From NCBI GenBank assembly GCA_903839955.1, contig CAIMEI010000008.1:1-5994 (forward strand): a stretch of 5,994 bases of DNA. Reading direction: 5' to 3'. The notes beneath the pieces were generated by a model that was not told the DNA's origin, did no database searches, and worked only from the letters and a program-made list of their open reading frames with translations. Below are positions 1 through 5,337 of the stretch, piece by piece. Every line of letters begins with the position of its first letter. Position 1 is the stretch's first letter. The stretch comes from Candidatus Falkowiibacteriota bacterium (GTDB lineage Bacteria > Patescibacteriota > Patescibacteriia > Patescibacteriales > UBA12465). A program made the translations under genes and the position numbers.

Positions 1-2
1 AC

Positions 3-368
3 GAAAAGGCGGCGATTATCGATTGGCGAGTGGTAAACCCTATTCTAGACATATCCAACGAAAGTCTCCGGCCATTATTTCGGCGCCAGTCTTTGAGGAT
101 GTTTTTGAGGAGAGAGTATTACCCGGAGAGCTGCCTGGTCCATTACTGGCATGGTTCTTATTGGAATCTCAAGCAGCCGCTTTTGTTTTTAAAAAAAGAA
201 GAAGTAGTAGAAAGGCTTAGACTTTTAAACAACCCTATTCATTATTTTTTTGAAAACCTGAGGTATTTTTCGGAAATAGTTTTCTTGAGGAAAGTCTATA
301 GATTTTCCCATTTCCTAAAATGCAAATACGGTTGGTACAAAAAATTGATAGAATTTATTAAAAAATAA
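3..368 (+). CDS. Probable glycosyltransferase, C-terminal part (5' end outside window)
   Basis: The reading frame is open from the window edge, with its first complete codon at base 3, and ends at TAA 366-368, giving 121 visible residues. The gene therefore starts upstream; the internal GTG at 30 has no special claim to be a start. The best clue is the segment encoded at 138-164, VHYWHGSYW, preceded by YYP. A histidine-aromatic-tryptophan-x-G-S-x-W stretch near the C-terminus is typical of the sugar-transferase family with a DXD sugar-binding region (GT32-like, Gly_transf_sug) and of some capsule glycosyltransferases. The DXD region itself would lie outside the window. The last 60 or so residues are basic and aromatic (Arg, Lys, Tyr, Phe), which suits a membrane-surface contact. 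The next gene starts 13 bases downstream and also encodes a glycosyltransferase, which supports the role. That this is a gene is near certain; the family is tentative. Its last third is AT-rich compared with the rest of the window. Confidence 0.6.
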   Translation, partial: EKAAIIDWRVVNPILDISNESLRPLFRRQSLRMFLRREYYPESCLVHYWHGSYWNLKQPLLFLKKEEVVERLRLLNNPIHYFFENLRYFSEIVFLRKVYRFSHFLKCKYGWYKKLIEFIKK

Positions 369-381
369 CGGTTTCCCGAAG

Positions 382-1332
382 ATGATTAAAGATTTAAAAA
401 AGAAAATAGAAGAGCGAAGAAATTCCAGGTACTTTTTCCATCGCGCCTTGGTTTTTTCGAAGGACTTTGTTTTCTATCGGTTGCATTTCAATATTTATAG
501 ATGGCGCAACGCCTTGAGATTTTATTTTTTGCGGATTGGCTCATCCGGAAGTCCGGAAGGAGCAGATTTTTCGGACACAACTTTTATTATCCCGGTTAAA
601 TATGACAGCGATGATCGAAAGCGGAACTTGGAGTATGTCATTCAATACCTGCAGAAATTTTCCGGCGCCCAGATTCTGATCGGCGAAGAGGGGGGAGAAA
701 AGTATTTTGACAGCTTAGACGGCGGCCAGATAAAGTATTTATTTTTCGAAGACGGCGGCACTTTATTTCACAAAACCAAAGTGCTAAATAATTTAATCAA
801 GGCCGCCAAGACCAGGTTCGTGGCGGTTTACGATGCGGATGTTTTGGTTAATCCTGGCGATGTTTCATCCGCCCTGCGATGCTTGAGAAAAGAAAAAGCA
901 GACGCGGCTTATCCCTATAACGGTCAGGTTTTTGATTTGTCGCCGGAAAAAAGTGACCGGGTTATCTTTGGTGAAGAAGTTCGTTTCCGGGCGGCGGGAA
1001 AAACTGAAAAGAGGAGTATTTGCTTCGGCGGCGCCTGTATTTTGAGCCGGGAAATATTGATGGCAGTCGGACTGGAGAATGAAAATTTTGTTTCCTGGGG
1101 CGCGGAAGATGATGAATTCTATGAGCGTTGCAAAAAATTGGGACGCAGAATCATTAGGACTAGTTCGCCGCTCGTCCATCTCTACCACCCCCCAAAAGCG
1201 AACCGCAATCAAATAGATTCCAGCTATGCTGACAACTTGGCGGAGCTCAATAAGATAAAAAACATGGACAAAGAAGAATTGCTAAATTATATCCAGACTT
1301 GGAGCTGGGTAGCGCAAGAAGATGCTAAGTAA
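382..1332 (+). CDS. Glycosyltransferase, GT-A fold, GT2 family with GT7-type C-terminal motif
   Basis: A 316-residue enzyme expected to transfer a sugar from a nucleotide donor to a growing surface glycan at the cytoplasmic side of the membrane. The N-terminal GT-A signature is seen at residues 68-83, FIIPVKY followed by DDRKRNL. The metal- and nucleotide-binding DxD is D151-A152-D153 in a hydrophobic strand (FVAVYDAD). Towards the C-terminus, FGGACILS (215-222) and WGAEDDEFYERC (from 239) match the galactosyltransferase family 7 C-terminal pattern, in which the W-G-x-E-D-D loop binds acceptor and supplies the acidic catalytic residue. Residues 1-51 precede the catalytic domain. They are rich in Lys, Arg, Phe and Tyr and resemble the start of the next gene product. 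The ATG at 382 lies 13 bases after the upstream stop; it has only GAAG in front, not a full Shine-Dalgarno. The 3' end overlaps the next gene by 11 bases, implying coupled translation. Donor and acceptor cannot be told; the family call is firm. Confidence 0.9.
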   Translation: MIKDLKKKIEERRNSRYFFHRALVFSKDFVFYRLHFNIYRWRNALRFYFLRIGSSGSPEGADFSDTTFIIPVKYDSDDRKRNLEYVIQYLQKFSGAQILIGEEGGEKYFDSLDGGQIKYLFFEDGGTLFHKTKVLNNLIKAAKTRFVAVYDADVLVNPGDVSSALRCLRKEKADAAYPYNGQVFDLSPEKSDRVIFGEEVRFRAAGKTEKRSICFGGACILSREILMAVGLENENFVSWGAEDDEFYERCKKLGRRIIRTSSPLVHLYHPPKANRNQIDSSYADNLAELNKIKNMDKEELLNYIQTWSWVAQEDAK

Positions 1333-2407
1333 ACTGAAAAATAAAATTGCCGCCAACAGGGGTCGAAAAAACATTTTTTGGCAAAGTTTTTTGGCGGTCA
1401 AGGATACTGCTTGGTTTTTTTACCAGATTATTTTTTATTATTTGCTTAGCCTAAGGTATCGGCGAATCAAAAAATTTCAGCGTGCCCCCAAGGAAAAGGT
1501 CAAAGTTTTATATCTTAGCGATCACCCGGACGGTTCAATTACGCACTTGGCCAATATTTGGCTGGTCGATAACCCAGCGCTTGATTTGACCGTCAAGTAT
1601 TCCGAGCGAGAAAAAATCAGCCAGAAAGATTTTAGAGATTACGACTTGGTGGTTTTCCCAATCGCCGGGCAATATTTTAACTACCTTTACGACCCGCGCA
1701 AAAGCATGGTTATCGTTCATGACTTGGCGGAACTATATGCTGGCCGGGAAAATGACTTTATTAATCGCGCCGCTTCCTACGAAAGAAAATTTTTTCTTCA
1801 GGTGCTTAGAAAATTGAAAAATATCTTGGTCGTTTCCCGGGAAATGCAGAAAATCTTGGCGGAGCAGGGCATCAATGCCCACCTACTGTCGACAATGGGG
1901 CGCTTTCCGCTGAGAGACAAAAATCAGATTATTACCAAAAAATGCAGCGTCTGTTCCGTTGGCAGTGAGAGTTGGCGAAAAAATCCCGGCCTGCTTTTTG
2001 AGCTAGAAAAGCATTTTGCGGGGCGAATTAATTTTAATCTCAAAATCGGCTTTAAAATTCTGGATGATGAAAAATATTTACAGCTAATAGACAACAATGA
2101 AATTTATCTCTGCACATCTTTCGTGGAGGGCGGCCCCTTGCCGGCGCTCGAAGCGATGGGCCGGGGAGCGGTGGTTTTGACCACGCCGGTCGGCCAAATG
2201 CCGGAGTTGATTGTGGATGGCGAAAACGGTTTTATTTGCCGAAATAAAGAAGAATTTATTGGAAAAATAGAATTGCTGAATGCAGATTTCGGCTTGTTGC
2301 AAGATATGAGGATGAAAAGCCGGGAGACAATTGAGAGTCGGAGAAATATGGGCGATCTCAAGCGTGAAGCCGGTGAATTTATTAAAGATTGCTATTTGCG
2401 GTCCTAA
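1322..2407 (+). CDS. Glycosyltransferase family 4 (GT-B fold)
   Basis: A 361-residue retaining glycosyltransferase of the GT-B fold. The C-terminal donor-binding half carries the GT4 E-x7-E signature, E269 to E277 in EGGPLPALEAMGRGA, followed by TPVGQMPELIVDGENG, where family members contact the nucleotide-sugar. Residues 213-221, VGSESWRKN, fit the strand and basic residue that open the second Rossmann domain and contact donor phosphates. The N-terminal acceptor domain is divergent: it lacks the G-G-x-E loop seen in the following GT4 gene and instead has SDHPDGS at about 66-72. Residues 1-51 form an extension with a hydrophobic aromatic stretch (about 29-44) followed by a basic cluster (45-51), which looks like a monotopic membrane anchor. 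The ATG overlaps the previous gene by 11 bases and sits after GAAG. The next gene begins 3 bases after the stop. Family membership is well supported; the sugar transferred is unknown. Confidence 0.88.
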   Translation: MLSKLKNKIAANRGRKNIFWQSFLAVKDTAWFFYQIIFYYLLSLRYRRIKKFQRAPKEKVKVLYLSDHPDGSITHLANIWLVDNPALDLTVKYSEREKISQKDFRDYDLVVFPIAGQYFNYLYDPRKSMVIVHDLAELYAGRENDFINRAASYERKFFLQVLRKLKNILVVSREMQKILAEQGINAHLLSTMGRFPLRDKNQIITKKCSVCSVGSESWRKNPGLLFELEKHFAGRINFNLKIGFKILDDEKYLQLIDNNEIYLCTSFVEGGPLPALEAMGRGAVVLTTPVGQMPELIVDGENGFICRNKEEFIGKIELLNADFGLLQDMRMKSRETIESRRNMGDLKREAGEFIKDCYLRS

Positions 2408-2410
2408 ATT

Positions 2411-3517
2411 ATGATTAATAAGAAAATTGCTGTTTTCCACAATTTTTTAGATAACATCGGCGGCGCCGAATTATTCACTTTGAAAGTGGCCAGGGAATTC
2501 AATGCCGATGTTTACACGACCAATATCGATGCGGAGAAAATAAGCAAGCTGGGTTTTGCCGACGTTCTGCCGCGGGTTTTTTCTATTGGCAAAGTTCCGG
2601 TTCTCGCGCCTTTCCGCCAGCAGTTGGCTTTTTGGAGATTTAGCAGACTTAATCTGGGGAAGAAATATGACTTCTATATTATCGGCGGCGATTGGGCAAT
2701 GTCGGGGGCGGCGCGGAATCACCCCAATCTTTGGTATGCCCATTCGCCTCTTAATGAGCTTTGGGAATTCAAAAATTACGTGAAAAGGGAAATGCTTGTT
2801 CCTTGGCAACGGCCAATTTATGAAATTTGGGCGCGCTTCAACCGCCGCTTGAGCCGGAAATATGCGAAATCGGTGGATATCTGGGCGTGCAATTCGCAAA
2901 ATACCAGAGAAAGAATCAAAAGATTTTATCATCAGGAAGCGGAAGTTGTTTATTTCCCGGTTGACGTGGAAAAATATGGCTATCAGCCCGCAGAAAATTA
3001 TTGGCTCGCCATTAATCGTTTGGCCAAGAACAAAAGAGTGGAATTACAGCTCAAGGCTTTTGCCAAAATGCCGGCCGAAAGATTAATCATTGTCGGCAGT
3101 TATGAGCGAGGGGCCAAGATCTTCGAGGACTACAAAAAATATTTGGAAAAAATTAAGCCGGATAATGTGGAAATAATTAGCTGGGCAGACGATGCGACGG
3201 TCAAGGATTTATATAGCCGCGCCAAGGGCTTTATCGCTACCGCCCTGAATGAAGACTTCGGCCTCACGCCAGTGGAGGCGATGGCCGCTGGCAAGCCGGT
3301 GATTGCGCCCGACGAAGGCGGTTACCGAGAAACGATTATCGACGGGGTGACTGGCCGTTTGATTGGCGATATTAACGAAGATAAAATCGTGGCGGCAGTC
3401 GGCGAGCTTGAAAAAAATCTGAGTACTTATCGCTTGGCCTGCGAAAAGCGCGCGCAGGACTTCGGTGCGGAAATTTTTTATCGTAAGATTAAAGAAAAAA
3501 TAGCAGGCAAGGTTTAG
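2411..3517 (+). CDS. Glycosyltransferase family 4, WbaZ-like (mannosyltransferase type)
   Basis: A 368-residue GT-B fold enzyme with both domains recognisable. The N-terminus has the acceptor-side loop NIGGAE (15-20) directly after the first strand. Residues around 110-190 contain the YAHSPLNELWEF segment, the basic linker RFNRRLSRKYAKSVD, ACNSQNTRERIKRFY and VVYFPVDVEKY. This order resembles WbaZ-type GT4 proteins, which include mannosyltransferases of O-antigen and capsule assembly. The second domain opens at NRLAKNKR (202-209), with the basic residues that bind donor phosphates. The E-x7-E signature runs from E281 to E289 in EDFGLTPVEAMAAGKPVIA, followed by EGGYRETIIDGVTG. Unlike the preceding gene product it has no N-terminal extension. 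The start lies 3 bases after the previous stop with no Shine-Dalgarno, so it probably depends on upstream translation. It is the last gene of the glycosyltransferase run. GT4 is firm; WbaZ-like and mannose are inferred from sequence resemblance. Confidence 0.9.
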   Translation: MINKKIAVFHNFLDNIGGAELFTLKVAREFNADVYTTNIDAEKISKLGFADVLPRVFSIGKVPVLAPFRQQLAFWRFSRLNLGKKYDFYIIGGDWAMSGAARNHPNLWYAHSPLNELWEFKNYVKREMLVPWQRPIYEIWARFNRRLSRKYAKSVDIWACNSQNTRERIKRFYHQEAEVVYFPVDVEKYGYQPAENYWLAINRLAKNKRVELQLKAFAKMPAERLIIVGSYERGAKIFEDYKKYLEKIKPDNVEIISWADDATVKDLYSRAKGFIATALNEDFGLTPVEAMAAGKPVIAPDEGGYRETIIDGVTGRLIGDINEDKIVAAVGELEKNLSTYRLACEKRAQDFGAEIFYRKIKEKIAGKV

Positions 3518-3547
3518 TTCAGTAAAACTGCCGCGGAGAGCAAAACA

Positions 3548-3576
3548 TTTCAAAATATCAGCCAACATGCTAAAAT
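3548..3576 (+). promoter_or_regulatory. Putative extended -10 promoter in the 82-base gap
   Basis: The gap 3518-3599 is the only sizeable intergenic space. It contains an extended -10 element, TG at 3568-3569 followed after one base by TAAAAT (3571-3576), one mismatch from TATAAT. A weak -35 candidate, TTTCAA (3548-3553, three of six consensus bases), lies 17 bases upstream. Transcription would start near 3583, leaving a leader of about 17 bases before the ATG at 3600. This would separate the glycosyltransferase run from the downstream membrane-protein and cysS genes. AT-rich spacers readily yield such matches by chance, so the call is moderate. Confidence 0.45.
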
Positions 3577-3599
3577 AAAGAAAAATTAACCCAAATTTT

Positions 3600-3950
3600 A
3601 TGAAAATTTTATTTCGTTGGTTAGTGAACGCTGGTTTTGTTCTTTTAGCGCCCTACCTGATTAGCGGGGTGGTGGTGGCCAATTTTTACACGGCTTTGAT
3701 CGCCGTTTTATTGCTGGGGGTAGTTAATGCGATTCTTCGGCCGATTTTGGTGATTCTCACTTTGCCCATCAACATTTTAACCCTCGGCCTCTTCACTTTA
3801 GTGATTAACGGCTTGATGGTCCTTTTGGTGGCGAGCTTCGTGAAGGGCTTAACGGTCGACGGCTTTATTCCGGCTCTGTATTTGTCCTTGTTCTTGTGGC
3901 TCGGTTCGCTGGTGGCCAATTTATTATTTAGAGAAGAACGCGCTTTATGA
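3600..3950 (+). CDS. YvlD-like small integral membrane protein (phage holin family 4 type)
   Basis: A 116-residue, very hydrophobic protein with about four membrane helices, near residues 4-27, 30-53, 58-81 and 89-109. The central block, N43-x3-R47-P48 followed by TLPINILTLGLF (54-65) and VINGLM (68-73), is the hallmark of the Phage_holin_4_2 / YvlD family. The length is typical of that family. Despite the name, members are widespread chromosomal membrane proteins and most have no demonstrated lytic role; nothing phage-like surrounds this gene. The start codon follows the putative promoter and has no Shine-Dalgarno. The TGA stop overlaps the next ATG (ATGA at 3947-3950), so the two genes are probably translationally coupled. 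Family assignment is strong; function is unknown. Confidence 0.85.
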   Translation: MKILFRWLVNAGFVLLAPYLISGVVVANFYTALIAVLLLGVVNAILRPILVILTLPINILTLGLFTLVINGLMVLLVASFVKGLTVDGFIPALYLSLFLWLGSLVANLLFREERAL

Positions 3951-4435
3951 CAATTAGCACCAAGGAGCGCTTGTCGCTGATTTTTATCGCTTTTCTGGTT
4001 GCCGTAGCGGCCGGCGTGCATGTCTACCAGTTTTTTCAGCGACCGGCACCGAAAACTGAGCCCAATCCCGCCCCTGTTGCGGCCACTTCCACAATTAGCA
4101 CCGACACACCCCTGGTTGTTGATCAGCCAGTCGCCAATGGCCAATTTTCAGCCCCCTTTGCGGTCACCGGCCGAGCGCAGGGTAATTGGTTTTTTGAGGG
4201 TGTTTTCCCCTTGAAAATTGTGGATGGACAGGATAAAGTGTTGGCAAGCGGCCAGGCACAGGCCCAAATGGATTGGACCACTGACGCCATGGTGCCGTTT
4301 GTCGGTTTTCTAACTTTTTCGCCGGGCGAAACGCCGGCTTCCGGCACGGCCGTTTTTCTGGTCTTGTCCAAAGACAATCCCAGCGGCTTGCCGGAACATG
4401 ACGCCTCAACAAGCGTTCCGGTAATTATTAACTAA
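3947..4435 (+). CDS. Membrane-anchored Gmad2 immunoglobulin-like domain protein
   Basis: A 162-residue protein with a single N-terminal membrane segment (residues 9-30) preceded by a short positively charged stretch. A Pro/Ala/Thr-rich linker follows (31-55), and then a Gmad2 domain fills residues 56-162. The domain is recognised by the pattern VDQP, SAPFAVTGRAQGNWFFEG (68-85), then FPLKIVD, the MDWTT and VPFVGFLTF strands, and SKDNPSGLPEHD near the end. Gmad2 is a beta-sandwich found at bacterial cell surfaces, often joined to germination or spore-related domains in Firmicutes and standing alone in many Patescibacteria. No cysteine follows the hydrophobic segment, so it is not a lipoprotein. 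An uncleaved anchor facing outward is the likely topology. It begins inside the stop of the upstream membrane protein gene, suggesting coordinated production of two envelope proteins. Ligand or partner is unknown. Confidence 0.85.
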   Translation: MTISTKERLSLIFIAFLVAVAAGVHVYQFFQRPAPKTEPNPAPVAATSTISTDTPLVVDQPVANGQFSAPFAVTGRAQGNWFFEGVFPLKIVDGQDKVLASGQAQAQMDWTTDAMVPFVGFLTFSPGETPASGTAVFLVLSKDNPSGLPEHDASTSVPVIIN

Positions 4436-4441
4436 AACGTT

Positions 4442-5332
4442 ATGCTAAATTTTGAAACTCCAAATGCGGAAATTTCCAAACCGGAAGTCAAAGGTTTGAA
4501 AATTGTCGGCAAAATAGATTTACCAGTAACTGAAAAAAAGCTTGATTTCCGGCCGGAAAAATATTTAGCGCCGCTCAAGGATTTACTAAAGAATCAAAGC
4601 ACCGAAGTGAACTCGGAATACGGTGATCTTTTGAGCGAGGAGTCGAAAATAAAAATGGCCGGCTCTTATCGCGGCGAAAACCAGGCGATACACAAAGTTG
4701 AGGACCGTCTGCTCGGCGAAGACCAGCGGCAAGTGGAAAAAATTGCGGCTCGTTTTGCCGCCAAGGATAACTTGGATTTTGAAGCTTGGCGCGCCAAGCG
4801 AGAGGTCGGAGCGCCGGAAATGGCGGAAATGGCAGTCACTGCCTTGCTTCACAAATTCATGGGTCAAGATTTTATCGTCGCGCGCGCTTCGGAATATGAT
4901 GACTATCTTAACGGCGTGGATACCGTCTTGATCGATAAAAAAACTGGGGCGGTGATTTGCGGTTTTGATGAAGTGCTGGGCTCTTTTGGTGATAATGGCG
5001 GCGACATCAAGCGCTTGAAAATCCAAGAAAAAATGGAGCGCGGCGGGAGCGCTTTGCATTTCGGGGCGACCATTGAAGACGGCGTCTTGAAAAGAAGAAG
5101 CTTGGAAAAATTGCCGACTTTTTATCTTTCGCTTTCCAAGGAAGAGTTAATGAAGCTGTTAGTCGATTTGACTAGTGAACAAGAGGAGGCTGGCGAATCT
5201 TCTCGGAAAATTTTTGTGAAATTTATTAACCTGATTAGAGAACAAATAAAAAATGACAAGCGGCTGGATTTGGACCAGAGATTAAAGAGTAATCTTTTCT
5301 CCAGCGAGCAGATGTTTGACCAGCTCAACTAA
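4442..5332 (+). CDS. Uncharacterised soluble protein with an acidic D/DE core motif
   Basis: I do not recognise a named family for this 296-residue protein. It has no signal peptide or membrane segment, is rich in Lys, Glu and Asp, and looks mostly helical at both ends. The first 130 residues hold charged helices (for example 90-107 and 113-120) and the last 80 a helical tail. The middle is the most distinctive part: ARASEYDDYLNGVDTVLIDK (147-166), then a T-G turn and ICGFDEV (172-178), followed by lysines at 190, 193 and 197. A strand-turn-strand with an Asp at 160, acidic residues 16-17 positions later and nearby lysines recalls PD-(D/E)XK nuclease-like folds, but the canonical lysine position is V178, so this is only a structural hint. 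The gene starts 6 bases after the Gmad2 gene and ends 5 bases before cysS, so it is probably co-transcribed with them. The start is ATG without a Shine-Dalgarno. Confidence 0.8.
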   Translation: MLNFETPNAEISKPEVKGLKIVGKIDLPVTEKKLDFRPEKYLAPLKDLLKNQSTEVNSEYGDLLSEESKIKMAGSYRGENQAIHKVEDRLLGEDQRQVEKIAARFAAKDNLDFEAWRAKREVGAPEMAEMAVTALLHKFMGQDFIVARASEYDDYLNGVDTVLIDKKTGAVICGFDEVLGSFGDNGGDIKRLKIQEKMERGGSALHFGATIEDGVLKRRSLEKLPTFYLSLSKEELMKLLVDLTSEQEEAGESSRKIFVKFINLIREQIKNDKRLDLDQRLKSNLFSSEQMFDQLN

Positions 5333-5337
5333 TACTT

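Noticed and set aside
30..32. GTG as a possible start of the first gene
   Set aside because: The same frame is open back to base 3 and encodes plausible protein, so the gene most likely starts outside the window.
23..220. Short + strand open frame overlapping the first gene
   Set aside because: It conflicts with the longer frame open from the window edge, which carries the HYWHGSYW transferase-like motif and runs to the next gene.
2471..2932. Open reading frame on the - strand inside the second GT4 gene
   Set aside because: The opposite frame encodes a clear glycosyltransferase; the antisense product has no recognisable domain and is explained by codon bias.
3520..3530. Small inverted repeat CAGT-AAA-ACTG just after the last glycosyltransferase gene
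   Set aside because: The stem is only four base pairs and no T-tract follows, so it is not a convincing intrinsic terminator.
3531..3536. CCGCGG palindrome in the intergenic gap
   Set aside because: A six-base palindrome is expected by chance, and nothing around it forms a longer operator-like repeat.
3600..3950. Prophage or lysis cassette suggested by the 'holin' family name
   Set aside because: No endolysin, structural or integrase genes are nearby, and the family is mostly chromosomal membrane proteins unrelated to lysis.
4586..5059. 157-codon open frame on the - strand inside the uncharacterised gene
   Set aside because: The + strand frame is longer, fits the tight spacing to both neighbours and has normal protein character; the antisense translation looks compositionally random.
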